DNA from: JBCBWG01 sp038523925
GTDB lineage: Bacteria; Pseudomonadota; Alphaproteobacteria; Rhizobiales; Hyphomicrobiaceae
Direction: 5' to 3'
DNA: 64,000 nt
NCBI GenBank assembly: GCA_038523925.1
Contig: JBCBIY010000004.1
Coordinates: 124,001 to 188,000 of the forward strand
Shown: positions 17,216-26,774 of the stretch, one piece after another
Layout of the letters: each line of letters opens with the position of its first letter
Numbering within the stretch: position 1 is the stretch's first letter
Notes under the pieces: model-generated
Seen by the model: the letters and a program-made list of their open reading frames with translations, nothing else
The model's database searches: none
Told to the model about the DNA's origin: nothing
Translations under genes and position numbers: made by a program

Positions 17216-18637
17216 CTATTTCTTTTCAGCCGGCATCTTCTCAGCCGGTGCGCCCGGTCCCGGCGCCTTCGCATCCGTCGCATCAGCCTTCTTCTTGTCG
17301 GCAGCGTTCGGCTTGCGGGCGACGATGTCGGTCTTCACGCCACGCAGCGACGCGATGGCGTACTGAAGCTGCATGTCGTCCTTGGCTTCGCGCGGCACGT
17401 AAGCCGACGAACCGGACTCTTCCTTGCCGTCCTTCGCCTCGGTCTTCAGGTGACCCCGGAGGCTCGCCTCACCGCGCGGCGCAAGACGCTCACGCTTGGC
17501 GATTTCCTCTGGCGTCTTCTGCTCGACGATCAGGTCAGGCGTAATACCCTTTGCCTGGATCGATTTGCCGGACGGCGTGTAGTAGCGCGCCGTCGTCAGC
17601 CGGATCGCTCCCTTTGAACCGAGCGGGATAATCGTCTGGACCGAGCCCTTACCGAAGCTGCGGGTGCCAACGATTGTTGCCCGATTGTGATCCTGGAGAG
17701 CGCCGGCGACGATCTCTGACGCGGAGGCTGACCCGCCGTTGACGAGCACGATGATCGGCTTGCCGCCGGTGATGTCGCCCGAACGGGCCTGGCTGCGTTG
17801 GGTCTCAGACGGATCCCGGCCGCGCGTAATCACGATAGATCCGCGATCCAGGAAGTCATCGCTGACCGACACAGCTTGGTCGAGCAAGCCACCGGGGTTG
17901 TTGCGAAGGTCGATGATGTAGCCCTTCAGCTTGTCACCGTTGTCCGCCTTCAGCTTCTTGACGGCCTTCACGAGGTTCGCATGCGTCTGCTCGTTGAACG
18001 TCGTCAGGCGCACGTAACCAATCTCACCGTCAGCCTCGACCCGCGACTTCACCGGGTTGATGCGAATGACGGCGCGCGTGATCGTGATGTCGAAGGGATC
18101 ATCACGGCCCTTGCGCACGATCGTCAGTTTGATCGGCGTATTCACACGGCCGCGCATCTTCTCGACAGCCTGCTCGAGTGTCAGGCCGGCGATGCGCTCG
18201 CCGTCGATGTGCGTGATGAGGTCGTTGGCCAGGACACCCGCCCGCGCGGCCGGCGTGTCATCGATTGGCGCGACGACCTTTACGACTTCCTTATCCATGG
18301 TGACTTCGATGCCGAGACCACCGAACTCGCCGCGCGTTTGCACCTGCATGTCGCGGAAGTGCTTGGCGCTCAAATAAGCGGAGTGCGGGTCAAGCGAGGC
18401 GAGCATGCCATTGATGGCGGACTCGATCAGCTTGGTGTCGTTCGGTTTCTCGACATAGTCGGCACGGACGCGCTCAAGCACGTCTCCGAACAGGTCGAGC
18501 TGCTTATAGATTTCGGTGCTCGGCGTCGTGGCCGAGTACGTCGAGGAGACATTGACCATGGTGGTCGCGCCGGCGACGGCGGTCATGGTCATAAAGCTCC
18601 AGAAAGCGACGTCGGCTTTTCTCATCGGTTTCCTCAT
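17216..18637 (-). CDS. ctpA: S41 family carboxy-terminal processing peptidase CtpA
   Basis: 473 residues from the ATG at 18637, which overlaps the envC stop as ATGA. Order of parts: N-terminal membrane anchor/signal (about 8-30), a PDZ domain (about 105-180, with GGLGIEV and AARAGVLANDLI), and the S41 catalytic domain with NGGSASASEI (catalytic Ser within 303-307) and GTRSFGKGS (K330 as the base). The tail is rich in Lys, Ala and Pro. It cleaves periplasmic proteins near the C-terminus, and in related bacteria such proteases control cell-wall hydrolases. Pairing with envC fits that role. Confidence 0.94.
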   Translation of the reverse strand: MRKPMRKADVAFWSFMTMTAVAGATTMVNVSSTYSATTPSTEIYKQLDLFGDVLERVRADYVEKPNDTKLIESAINGMLASLDPHSAYLSAKHFRDMQVQTRGEFGGLGIEVTMDKEVVKVVAPIDDTPAARAGVLANDLITHIDGERIAGLTLEQAVEKMRGRVNTPIKLTIVRKGRDDPFDITITRAVIRINPVKSRVEADGEIGYVRLTTFNEQTHANLVKAVKKLKADNGDKLKGYIIDLRNNPGGLLDQAVSVSDDFLDRGSIVITRGRDPSETQRSQARSGDITGGKPIIVLVNGGSASASEIVAGALQDHNRATIVGTRSFGKGSVQTIIPLGSKGAIRLTTARYYTPSGKSIQAKGITPDLIVEQKTPEEIAKRERLAPRGEASLRGHLKTEAKDGKEESGSSAYVPREAKDDMQLQYAIASLRGVKTDIVARKPNAADKKKADATDAKAPGPGAPAEKMPAEKK

Positions 18638-20148
18638 CGTTGGGCCAGGACGCGGCCGCGCACCCACCACGGTTTGGGATTAATCGGCTTGCCGTTTCGC
18701 CGGAACTCCACATAGAGCACCGGCTTCGCGGCATCAGCACGGCTGGACGATCCGCGCCCCATCGCTCCGACAGGTTCTGACGCTAAAACAAACTGCCCAA
18801 GTTGCACATCAATACGCGACAGGCCCGCAAGTAGAATATGATATCCACCGCCCGTGTTGATGATTAAAAGTTGGCCATAACTGCGAAATGGGCCGGCATA
18901 GACCACCCAACCGTCGCTTGGCGAGGTGATTTGGGCGCCGGACCGGGTTTCGATCACGATCCCTTTAGAGCGCCGGCCAAACCGGGTTTTGTCGCCATAA
19001 GCCAGGACTTGGCGGCCGGCGGCGGGCAGCGGTAACCGGCCTTTTGCACGGTGAAACGGAATGGCGGGCGCGAGCCTATCGGCCTGCGTGATCGTCCCGC
19101 GGGCACCCGGCAGCAATGACGTCCCGGGCTCGACAACGACTTTCGGCGGGCGGATCGCTGCGACCTTCGGCGCTGGTTGTTCGGCCTTCGGCACCGCTGG
19201 CAGAGCCGGCGTGCGTGGGGCCGGTGTTGGCAAACGCGGCGCCGCGATCGTGCCCGGCTGCCCCGCCTCAGCCGATGGCGCTTGCGGTGCACGCGGCAAC
19301 GCCGGCTGCGGCACCGTCTCAACGCGCCGGTTGTAGTCGCCAAGCCCCGTCGACCGCTCGACCGCCTTGTCGAGCGACGCGATGAGCTGGTTCAGGTTTT
19401 GGACGTTGCGGGTGATCTTGGCGGCGGCCTGGCGGACCGTGTCGAGTTCGCGGCGCTGCGCCACAAGCGACGTTTTCTTGGCCTCCATCAGGCCTTCAAG
19501 TTTGGCCTGCGCTGCGCTCAGCCGGATGCTCTCACCGCGCAGACGATCGCGCTCGTTCGCGACTTCCGTCTTGATCCGCGTCATTTCGGTAAGTTGCGTC
19601 TGGAGATTTCGCGCCTCGCTGCGCAGCTCTGGAAACGCCCGGGCCAGCAGCATGGCGCTGCGAACCATCGCCAGCGCATCCTTGCGCTGCGTGACGATCA
19701 CCGGCGGCGGGTTGCGGCCCATCCGCTGCATTGCGGCCAGCAGTTTCGACATGCGGGCACTGCGGGCGGCGAGCGCGCCGCGGATGACGTTCTCGCGAAT
19801 TTCGAGTTCGCCAAGCCGGCCTTCAATGGCCGTCATCTTAGCTTCTGTGTCCTGGATCGCGCGTGCCGTCTTCATAAGGTCGGCGTTGATCTTCTCACGC
19901 TCCGCCGCCAGCGAATCGACGGACGAGGCAAGCCGGCCCTCGCGGGTGCGCTCAGATTCCAGCGTCTGCTGGTTCTGCTCCAGCCGGCGGGTCAGATCAT
20001 CACGCGATTCCGTCTCAGCGGCCGCGCGCTCAGTCGAAACGGCAAGCGCGACGCCGGCCAGCAAACCAGCGGCGCAGACGATAACGGTCCGCCGCCAGCT
20101 CAACGGCAACGCCCGGTACGCATACGGATCGGTGGAGGTAAAGCTCAC
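18634..20148 (-). CDS. envC: murein hydrolase activator EnvC-like, LytM/M23 domain
   Basis: About 504 residues if started at the GTG at 20148; an ATG at 20262 is also in frame and would add 38 residues before the signal sequence. The signal/anchor region (RRTVIVCAAGLLAGVALAV) is followed by a long coiled coil (about 35-260, rich in E, R, L and Q), a Pro/Ala-rich linker (about 260-345) and a C-terminal degenerate M23/LytM domain (GIVIETRSGAQI, VVYAGPFRSYGQLLIIN, GYHILLAGL). Missing zinc ligands are normal for EnvC, which activates amidases rather than cutting murein itself. It overlaps ctpA by 4 bp. Confidence 0.9.
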   Translation of the reverse strand: MSFTSTDPYAYRALPLSWRRTVIVCAAGLLAGVALAVSTERAAAETESRDDLTRRLEQNQQTLESERTREGRLASSVDSLAAEREKINADLMKTARAIQDTEAKMTAIEGRLGELEIRENVIRGALAARSARMSKLLAAMQRMGRNPPPVIVTQRKDALAMVRSAMLLARAFPELRSEARNLQTQLTEMTRIKTEVANERDRLRGESIRLSAAQAKLEGLMEAKKTSLVAQRRELDTVRQAAAKITRNVQNLNQLIASLDKAVERSTGLGDYNRRVETVPQPALPRAPQAPSAEAGQPGTIAAPRLPTPAPRTPALPAVPKAEQPAPKVAAIRPPKVVVEPGTSLLPGARGTITQADRLAPAIPFHRAKGRLPLPAAGRQVLAYGDKTRFGRRSKGIVIETRSGAQITSPSDGWVVYAGPFRSYGQLLIINTGGGYHILLAGLSRIDVQLGQFVLASEPVGAMGRGSSSRADAAKPVLYVEFRRNGKPINPKPWWVRGRVLAQR

Positions 20149-20412
20149 TCGTCTTCGGGTCTCTCGCGGCGCGGGCCAGTGGTCGATCGCCCGCACGATA
20201 CGGTGGGACGGTAGGGGAATGATTAAGGCGATTTCGAAACCGGGACAGTGACAATCGTGCAATTCAGCTCGGTTTCGGCTAGATGTGACGCCAACGCAGG
20301 GTCAGCGTGCGCGCGGCCTTGAAGCCTCAGCCGCAGCCTGACGATCCCGAAGAGACGGTCGGCAGGCGCGCGCCGCGCAATCGCACCCCATATGCAAGGA
20401 ATGCCCTCACTA

Positions 20413-20601
20413 ATGACTGCTGCCGGATACGTTGTAACGATCGGAGCGGCTGCCGCCGTCACGGTTGTGCTGGCCCTTGGCCTCTGGAACCTCTTGCGGG
20501 CCGGAAGCGCCAATACGAGTCAGAAGCTGATGCGCTGGCGGATCGGACTTCAGTTCGGCGCCGTAGCGATTGCAATGGTCGCCTTCTATCTCGCCAAGTA
20601 G
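20413..20601 (+). CDS. HIG1-domain / twin transmembrane helix small protein
   Basis: 62 residues from the ATG at 20413 (AAGGA 12 bases upstream; ATGs at 20392 and 20401 are alternatives). Two hydrophobic helices (about 5-27 and 42-60) flank a polar loop with the RAG...QKLMRWRIGLQ pattern of HIG1-type proteins. In mitochondria and some alphaproteobacteria HIG1 proteins associate with respiratory complexes III/IV; here that is inference only. It precedes a cobalamin adenosyltransferase gene by 78 bp, a pairing I recognise from other Hyphomicrobiales. Confidence 0.8.
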   Translation: MTAAGYVVTIGAAAAVTVVLALGLWNLLRAGSANTSQKLMRWRIGLQFGAVAIAMVAFYLAK

Positions 20602-20679
20602 CTGTCAGTCGCCGGATCACCGGGCGATCGACGCGGGATGATCGCGCCGATCACCTGAACGCGCTAGGGAGCCCACCGC

Positions 20680-21261
20680 ATGGTCGTCCTCAACAAGATC
20701 TACACCCGCACCGGCGACGACGGGACGACCGCGCTCGGCACGGGCGAGCGGGTGCGCAAGGATGGGCTCCGGGTGTCTGCCTATGGCACCGTCGACGAGG
20801 CCAACGCCGCGATCGGCATCGCGCGGCTGAAACTGACCGACGCGCACCAGGATGTCGCCGACGCACTGTTGCGCATCCAGAACGATCTCTTCGACCTTGG
20901 CGCAGACCTCTGCGTTCCGGATCGCGGCGACAAGCTTGCTTGGGAACCGCTGCGGATTTCGACGGCGCAGGTCGACCGGCTGGAGTCCGAGATCGATGCG
21001 ATGAACGCCGAGATGGAGCCGCTTGCGTCTTTCATCCTGCCGGGCGGGACACCTGCGGCCGCGGACCTGCATCTCGCACGCACCATCGCGCGCCGCGCCG
21101 AACGCATGATGGTTGAGCTTGCCGCTGAACCCGACGAGCCGGTGTCGGAACCCGCGAAGCGCTTCCTCAACCGATTGTCAGACTACCTGTTCGTCGCCGC
21201 ACGGTTCGTAAATGACCGTGGCCGCTCGGACGTGCTATGGGTCAAGGGCGAGAACCGCTAG
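20680..21261 (+). CDS. cob(I)alamin adenosyltransferase, PduO type
   Basis: 193 residues. N-terminal motif IYTRTGDDGTTALG and the AYGTVDEANAAIG stretch are PduO-type ATR signatures; the conserved ATP/cobalamin region RTIARRAER and FLNRLSDYLFVAAR are near the C-terminus. It transfers the adenosyl group of ATP to Co(I) cobalamin to make coenzyme B12. GGGAG lies eight bases before the ATG. The gene sits with HIG1, rhomboid and etf genes rather than with cobalamin synthesis or methylmalonyl-CoA mutase genes. No cobalamin riboswitch was seen upstream. Confidence 0.93.
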   Translation: MVVLNKIYTRTGDDGTTALGTGERVRKDGLRVSAYGTVDEANAAIGIARLKLTDAHQDVADALLRIQNDLFDLGADLCVPDRGDKLAWEPLRISTAQVDRLESEIDAMNAEMEPLASFILPGGTPAAADLHLARTIARRAERMMVELAAEPDEPVSEPAKRFLNRLSDYLFVAARFVNDRGRSDVLWVKGENR

Positions 21262-21336
21262 CTGGCCGCGGGACCAACCGGGGCGGGCTCGCGCTGATCG
21301 CAGCCCGCCCTGCCGTCCCGAAGAGGTCTAGCGCCG

Positions 21337-22044
21337 ATGTTCGTGCCGCTCCACGACGACAACTCGCTGAAGGCGATTCCCTTCCAGTACGTCACGGTTT
21401 TTCTGATTGCCGCCAACGTCGGCATCTTCCTCGCGCAGGCAAGCGCGATGAACCTCAACGCCGTCATCAGCTTTGCGCTCGTACCCGTCGAGTTCCTCCG
21501 CGCGAGCCTCGGCGGGCCCGGCACCATCGTACCGCCCGTCGGCGGCATCCCCGTGCCCGAAACGCTGACCACCATCAGCTACATGTTCTTTCACGGCGAT
21601 TGGCTGCATCTCCTCGGGAACATGATGTTTCTTTGGGTCTTCGGCGATAACGTTGAAGACGCGATGGGACATTTGCGCTTTGCGGTCTTCTACATCGCCT
21701 GCGGGGTCGCAGCCGGCCTCTTCCACGTCTTCATCCTGAATGATTCCGTTCGCCCGTTGGTCGGCGCATCGGGGGCCGTGGCCGGCGTCATCGCCGCCTA
21801 CCTGATGCTGCACCCGCGCGTCCGCGTCTGGGTCCTGGCCATGAAGTTCATCCCACTGCAGATTAATGCGGCCATTGCGCTTGGGCTCTGGGTGGCCATT
21901 CAGATTTTCATGGTTCTGACGCCGCAGGTCGGCCCGGTGGCCTGGTGGGCGCATATTGGCGGGCTGATCGCCGGCGCCGTCCTGATTGTGCTGTTCAAGC
22001 GGTCGGATGTGCCGCTGTTCGATCGCGGGCTGAAAATCTCATAA
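21337..22044 (+). CDS. rhomboid family intramembrane serine protease
   Basis: 235 residues, about six to seven membrane helices. The catalytic serine lies in GASGAVAG (S145) and the catalytic histidine in WAHIGG (H206); the helix-two HLLGNMMFLWVFGDNVE motif (about 91-107) is also typical. It should cleave membrane-embedded helices of unknown substrates. It starts 75 bp after the adenosyltransferase gene on the same strand and is followed by a 186-bp gap before etfB, so it may end this transcript. Confidence 0.92.
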   Translation: MFVPLHDDNSLKAIPFQYVTVFLIAANVGIFLAQASAMNLNAVISFALVPVEFLRASLGGPGTIVPPVGGIPVPETLTTISYMFFHGDWLHLLGNMMFLWVFGDNVEDAMGHLRFAVFYIACGVAAGLFHVFILNDSVRPLVGASGAVAGVIAAYLMLHPRVRVWVLAMKFIPLQINAAIALGLWVAIQIFMVLTPQVGPVAWWAHIGGLIAGAVLIVLFKRSDVPLFDRGLKIS

Positions 22045-22230
22045 CGCCATAGCCACCATGCGCTTATCCCGCACTTGCGAAAGCAGCCTGAACTTGCAAC
22101 ATCTCCGCGTGACGAACTTTTTCGTCTCGATCGCTTGACTTGACGACTCGCCGCCGCGGGCCCTCCGCCCTTGTGCCGGCGCACCACCGCAAACAAGCTG
22201 ACCGCCACGCATCAAGGGAGTTTCCTGCCC

Positions 22231-22986
22231 ATGAAGATCCTCGTGCCCGTCAAGCGCGTGGTTGATTACAACGTGAAGATCCGCGTGCGCCCAGACGGCA
22301 GCGGCGTTGAACTCGCGAACGTTAAGATGTCGATGAACCCGTTCGATGAGATCGCGGTTGAAGAAGCGCTCCGTATGAAAGAAGCCGGCAAGGCGGAAGA
22401 AGTCATCGCCGTGTCGATCGGGCCGACGAAATCGCAGGAGACGATCCGCACCGCGCTCGCAATGGGCGCCGACCGCGGCATCCTTGTTGAAACCGAAGAC
22501 GGCGCGACCATCGAACCGCTGGCGGTTGCAAAGATCCTCAAGGGCATCATCGCGGAAGAGAGCCCGGGTCTCGTCATTCTCGGCAAGCAGGCGATTGACG
22601 ATGATTGCAATCAGACCGGTCAGATGCTGGCAGCTCTGCTTGACTGGCCGCAGGCGACGTTTGCTTCAAAGATCGAGCTCGGTGACGGTTCGGCGGATGT
22701 GACCCGCGAAGTTGATGGCGGGTTGCAGACCGTAAAGGTCAACCTGCCAGCGATCGTCTCGACAGACCTGCGGTTGAATGAGCCGCGCTATGCGAGCCTG
22801 CCGAACATCATGAAGGCGAAGAAGAAGCCGCTCGATACAAAGTCGCCCGGCGACTATGGCGTCGACATTGCACCGCGCCTTAAGATCCTGAACACGGCCG
22901 AGCCGCCCACGCGCGACGCCGGCGTCATGGTCAAGAGTGTCCCGGAGCTTGTTGAAAAACTGAAGAATGAAGCTGGAGTTCTTTAG
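22231..22986 (+). CDS. etfB: electron transfer flavoprotein subunit beta
   Basis: 251 residues from the ATG at 22231, preceded by AAGGGAG at a good distance; the upstream open frame is ignored. Starts MKILVPVKRVVDYNVKI and has the SMNPFDEIAVEEALR and GKQAIDDDCNQTGQM stretches of EtfB (AMP-binding subunit). With EtfA it carries electrons from acyl-CoA and other dehydrogenases to ETF-quinone oxidoreductase. etfA follows after 2 bp. Confidence 0.96.
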   Translation: MKILVPVKRVVDYNVKIRVRPDGSGVELANVKMSMNPFDEIAVEEALRMKEAGKAEEVIAVSIGPTKSQETIRTALAMGADRGILVETEDGATIEPLAVAKILKGIIAEESPGLVILGKQAIDDDCNQTGQMLAALLDWPQATFASKIELGDGSADVTREVDGGLQTVKVNLPAIVSTDLRLNEPRYASLPNIMKAKKKPLDTKSPGDYGVDIAPRLKILNTAEPPTRDAGVMVKSVPELVEKLKNEAGVL

Positions 22987-22988
22987 AG

Positions 22989-23930
22989 ATGGCAACGCTT
23001 CTGCTCTGCGAGCACGCAAATAGCGAACTCAATCCTGCGACGGCCAAAGCGCTGACCGCGGCGGCTGCAATCGGCGGCGACGTGCACGCCCTGGTTGCCG
23101 GCCATAACTGCGGCGCGGCCGGTGAACAGGCCGCGAAGCTGTCCGGTCTCGCCAAGGTCATCGTCGTCGATGCCGCCCATCTCGAGCACCAGCTCGCGGA
23201 GGAGGTTGCAGCGCTCATCGTCGCCATGGCTGACGGCTATGACACGATCATCGCCGCCTCCACCGCCAACGGCAAAAACATTATGCCGCGCGTCGCAGCC
23301 AAGCTCGACGTCATGCAGATCTCCGACATCATCGCGGTGACGTCAGCCGATACGTTCGAGCGACCAATCTATGCCGGCAACGCGATCCAGACCGTGCAGG
23401 CAACTGACGCCAAGAAGGTCATCACGGTCCGCACGGCCGCGTTCGCGTCAGCCGAAGAGACAGGCTCCGCCGCAGTCGATGCCGGCAGCGCGCCGGAGGT
23501 CATCGGCATCTCAACGTTCGAGAGGGCGGAACTCGCCGACACCGACCGGCCAGAACTTGCTTCAGCCAAAATCGTCGTATCCGGCGGACGCGGGATGGCC
23601 TCCGGCGACAACTTCGAGAAGTATCTTGAGCCCTTGGCCGACAAGCTAGGCGCCGCCATTGGCGCAAGCCGCGCCGCGGTGGACGCGGGTTACGTGCCAA
23701 ACGACTATCAGGTCGGCCAGACCGGCAAGGTCGTCGCGCCCGAGCTTTACATCGCGGTCGGCATTTCCGGCGCGATCCAGCACCTTGCGGGCATGAAGGA
23801 TTCCAAGGTGATCGTCGCGATCAACAAAGACGGCGAAGCGCCGATCTTCCAGGTCGCAGACTACGGTCTCGTCGCGGATCTGTTTGAGGCGATGCCGGAA
23901 CTGGCAAGCGAGATCGAAAAGGCAGCCTAG
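22989..23930 (+). CDS. etfA: electron transfer flavoprotein subunit alpha
   Basis: 313 residues, normal for EtfA. The C-terminal FAD-binding domain shows GGRGMASGDNF, VDAGYVPNDYQVGQTGK and GISGAIQHLAGM in order. It forms the FAD-containing heterodimer with EtfB. It starts 2 bp after the etfB stop and is followed 76 bp later by a 3-hydroxybutyryl-CoA dehydrogenase gene, a fatty-acid or PHB-related context. Confidence 0.96.
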   Translation: MATLLLCEHANSELNPATAKALTAAAAIGGDVHALVAGHNCGAAGEQAAKLSGLAKVIVVDAAHLEHQLAEEVAALIVAMADGYDTIIAASTANGKNIMPRVAAKLDVMQISDIIAVTSADTFERPIYAGNAIQTVQATDAKKVITVRTAAFASAEETGSAAVDAGSAPEVIGISTFERAELADTDRPELASAKIVVSGGRGMASGDNFEKYLEPLADKLGAAIGASRAAVDAGYVPNDYQVGQTGKVVAPELYIAVGISGAIQHLAGMKDSKVIVAINKDGEAPIFQVADYGLVADLFEAMPELASEIEKAA

Positions 23931-24006
23931 CCGGGCATTGTCGTGCGCGGCAGGTGCGGGCCGCGTCCGCACCGGCAACAGCCAGGGTTGCAGCGAAAGG
24001 AACGCG

Positions 24007-24930
24007 ATGCAGGTCGACGCTCAAGAACGGCGCGCTGCCGGGTCTGAAACGGCCGCCGGGATCAAGAAGGTCGGCATCATCGGCGCCGGGCAGATGGGCA
24101 ACGGCATTGCGCACGTCGTTGCGCTGGCCGGCTATCCGGTCAAGCTGCACGACACCAACCCTGAGCAGTTCGACAAGGCCGTCGAGGTCATCGAAAGCAA
24201 CCTCCGGCGGCAGCTTGCGCGTAAGCGCATATCCGAAGGCGACATGAGCGCCGCGCTGCAGCGTATCACCCGCGCGGATCAGACAACCGCACTGATGGAC
24301 TGCGACCTCGTGATCGAGGCGGCGACCGAAGACGAGCAGATCAAGCGCGCGATCTTTATGGAGCTGCGCGATGTCCTGCCCGACACCGTGATGCTCGCGT
24401 CGAACACCTCGTCAATTTCGATCACGCGGCTGGCGTCTGTGACGGCGAAGCCTGAGCGCTTCATCGGCATGCACTTTATGAACCCGGTGCCGCTGATGCA
24501 GCTTGTCGAGCTGATCCGTGGGATCGCGACAGATGACGAGACGTTCGAAGCCTCGCGCGCGTTCGTCGACAGCCTTGGCAAGACCACGTCGACGTCAGAA
24601 GACTTCCCGGCGTTCATCGTCAATCGCATCCTGATGCCGATGATCAACGAGGCCGTCTACACGCTCTATGAAGGCGTCGGCACCGTCGATGCGATTGATA
24701 CCGCGCTCAAACTTGGCGCGAACCACCCGATGGGTCCGCTTGAGCTTGCCGACTTCATCGGGCTCGATACCTGTCTCGCGATCATGCAGGTGCTCTATGA
24801 GGGCCTGGCGGACACCAAGTACCGGCCGTGTCCGTTGCTCGTGAAATATGTCGAAGCCGGCTGGGTTGGACGAAAGTCCGGCCGCGGGTTTTACGACTAT
24901 CGCGGCGAGACGCCCGTTCCGACGCGATAG
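24007..24930 (+). CDS. hbd: 3-hydroxybutyryl-CoA dehydrogenase
   Basis: 307 residues from the ATG at 24007 (AAAGGA just upstream). The N-terminal Rossmann motif is GAGQMGNGIAHV (26-37), the catalytic histidine is H156 in GMHFMNPVP, and the C-terminal domain ends with GRKSGRGFYDY. It oxidises (S)-3-hydroxybutyryl-CoA with NAD+ (or NADP+), linking beta-oxidation or PHB metabolism. Neighbouring etfBA supports a role in acyl-CoA metabolism. The following 230 bp before the convergent yifB gene contain no gene I can support. Confidence 0.94.
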   Translation: MQVDAQERRAAGSETAAGIKKVGIIGAGQMGNGIAHVVALAGYPVKLHDTNPEQFDKAVEVIESNLRRQLARKRISEGDMSAALQRITRADQTTALMDCDLVIEAATEDEQIKRAIFMELRDVLPDTVMLASNTSSISITRLASVTAKPERFIGMHFMNPVPLMQLVELIRGIATDDETFEASRAFVDSLGKTTSTSEDFPAFIVNRILMPMINEAVYTLYEGVGTVDAIDTALKLGANHPMGPLELADFIGLDTCLAIMQVLYEGLADTKYRPCPLLVKYVEAGWVGRKSGRGFYDYRGETPVPTR

Positions 24931-25160
24931 CGTGCACGACGGTTCTGCGACCAGCAGGGGGTCTGGCGCCGCTCGATCTCTCTGACGTAGTAACCGGGAC
25001 CGGATCGGGACAACCGGTACGTGTGCGGCCGATAGTTGGTCCCCTGAAGAGCCCCTTTTTGGCTCATGCACTAAGGTCGGTTCCGGCCTTTCGCCGGCCA
25101 ACTTCATCGCGGCCGGCCGCGCGCAGAGCGCAAGCCCCGCGCCCACAGCCACAATAACCG

Positions 25161-26774
25161 TCAAGCCGCAGTTGCCGCGCTGATCTCCGGACCTCCGTTG
25201 CGGATCGCCGCCCCGGACGCGGCGTCACCCGCATCCGCACCCCGCACTTCCGAGCGGTATCCCAGCGCCTCTGCAATATGCGCTTCGGCGACAGCCGGTA
25301 CGGCGTCGAGATCGGCGAGCGTCCGCGCCACCCGAAGCGTACGATGAAAGCCCCGAGCCGACAGGCCAAAGCGTTCGGCCGCGGACCGAAGGAGCGCCTG
25401 AGCCGCAGGGCCCAATGCTGTGGCCGCTTCAAGCGCGTTGGCGGAGGCTGCGGCATTGGAAAGCGCGGGCGCACGGGCGACCTGAAGCGCGTCAGCCTCC
25501 GGCACGGCTACTTGATACCGCGCGATCTGCCGGCCGCGGGCAGCAATAACGCGGGCGCGGACTTCAGCGCTGCCTTCAGCGGCCGGTGGCAGACAGAGGT
25601 CGGCTGCTGAGACCGCCCCCACCTCAATCACCATGTCGATCCGGTCGAACAACGGCCCCGAGATCCGCGCCTGGTATTCAGCCGCACAGCGCGCGCCCCG
25701 CCGGCACGTTCGGCCGGGGCCACCGCCGCACTTGCACGGGTTCATAGCCGCGATGAGCTGCACCTGGCTTGGGTAGGTGATGCGATGGTTGGCGCGCGCG
25801 ATCACGGTCTCGCCGGTTTCTAGCGGCTGACGCAGCCCGTCGAGAACCTGCGGCCCGAACTCAGGCAGCTCGTCCAGAAACAGCACGCCGTGATGGGCGA
25901 GCGAGACTTCGCCAGGCCGGGGTCGCGAACCACCACCGACGAGGGCTGCCATACTGGCCGAGTGATGCGGTGCGCGGAAGGGACGGGCCGTACAAAGCGC
26001 GCCGTCGGTCAGTTCGCCGGCCAGCGAGTGGACCATGGAGACGCTCAGCATCTCTTCAGGTGTCAACTCCGGCAGGATCGATGGCAGGCGTTGCGCCAGC
26101 ATCGACTTGCCCGATCCCGGCGGTCCGATCATCAGCAGGTTGTGCCCGCCGGCGGCTGCGACTTCGAGCGCCCGCTTGGCCGTCTCTTGCCCGCGCACGT
26201 CGGCTAAATCACGGACCGGGCCTGACGCCGGCTGCGGTCGCGCTTCCGGCCGGGCGAGGACCTGCGTGCCGCGCAAGTGATTGATGAGGGAGAGGAGGTG
26301 CGGGGCTGCGATCACTTCGACGCCGTCGCCAGCCCAGACGGCTTCGGGGCCCGACCCCCGCGGGCAGATGAGCCCTTTTCCAATGGCGTTTGCGCCAATC
26401 GCCGCTGGCAGGCCGCCCGGCACATCGCGAACGGCACCATCAAGCGCCAGCTCACCGACGACGGCAAAGCCCGCGATGGCGTCCGGCGAAACCGCTTCCA
26501 TTGCGATCATCAAGGCAAGCGCAATCGGCAGATCAAAATGGCTGCCTTCTTTCGGCAGGTCCGCCGGCGCGAGGTTCACCGTCACACGCTGATGCGGCAT
26601 GCCAAGGCCAATGGCGTGCAGTGCACCGCGGACGCGCTCGCGGCTCTCAGCAACCGCCTTATCGGGCAGGCCGACAATGTTGAATTGGTGATTACCAGAG
26701 GTCAGGCGGACCTCGACATCGACCGGTCGCGCGTCAATTCCAACAAACGCCAGCGTCGTCACCCGCCCGTACAT
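25161..26774 (-). CDS. comM: YifB/ComM family Mg-chelatase-like AAA+ ATPase
   Basis: 537 residues from the ATG at 26774 (MYGRVTTLAFVGIDA). The N-terminal Lon-protease-like ChlI domain has GELALDG; the AAA+ core has Walker A GPPGSGKS (217-224) and Walker B VLFLDELPEF; the cysteine-rich NPCKCGGG...CRRGARC insertion and the C-terminal RGFHRTLRVARTLADLD region complete the family pattern. ComM is a helicase that promotes branch migration when transforming DNA integrates. No other competence genes are nearby. It is divergent from a glycine-zipper lipoprotein gene. Confidence 0.93.
   Translation of the reverse strand: MYGRVTTLAFVGIDARPVDVEVRLTSGNHQFNIVGLPDKAVAESRERVRGALHAIGLGMPHQRVTVNLAPADLPKEGSHFDLPIALALMIAMEAVSPDAIAGFAVVGELALDGAVRDVPGGLPAAIGANAIGKGLICPRGSGPEAVWAGDGVEVIAAPHLLSLINHLRGTQVLARPEARPQPASGPVRDLADVRGQETAKRALEVAAAGGHNLLMIGPPGSGKSMLAQRLPSILPELTPEEMLSVSMVHSLAGELTDGALCTARPFRAPHHSASMAALVGGGSRPRPGEVSLAHHGVLFLDELPEFGPQVLDGLRQPLETGETVIARANHRITYPSQVQLIAAMNPCKCGGGPGRTCRRGARCAAEYQARISGPLFDRIDMVIEVGAVSAADLCLPPAAEGSAEVRARVIAARGRQIARYQVAVPEADALQVARAPALSNAAASANALEAATALGPAAQALLRSAAERFGLSARGFHRTLRVARTLADLDAVPAVAEAHIAEALGYRSEVRGADAGDAASGAAIRNGGPEISAATAA

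Noticed and set aside
20149..20262. ATG at 20262 as the envC start
   Set aside because: It would put 38 polar residues before the signal/anchor helix; the GTG at 20148 is preferred, though the choice is not proven.
25049..25065. GAGCC-ccttttt-GGCTC hairpin after hbd
   Set aside because: Only five base pairs, with the T-run in the loop and not after the stem; too weak for a terminator.
24595..25164. Minus-strand frame with a signal-like start, antisense to hbd
   Set aside because: It overlaps hbd almost completely in the opposite strand, and the downstream part has the composition of a shadow frame; hbd is certain.
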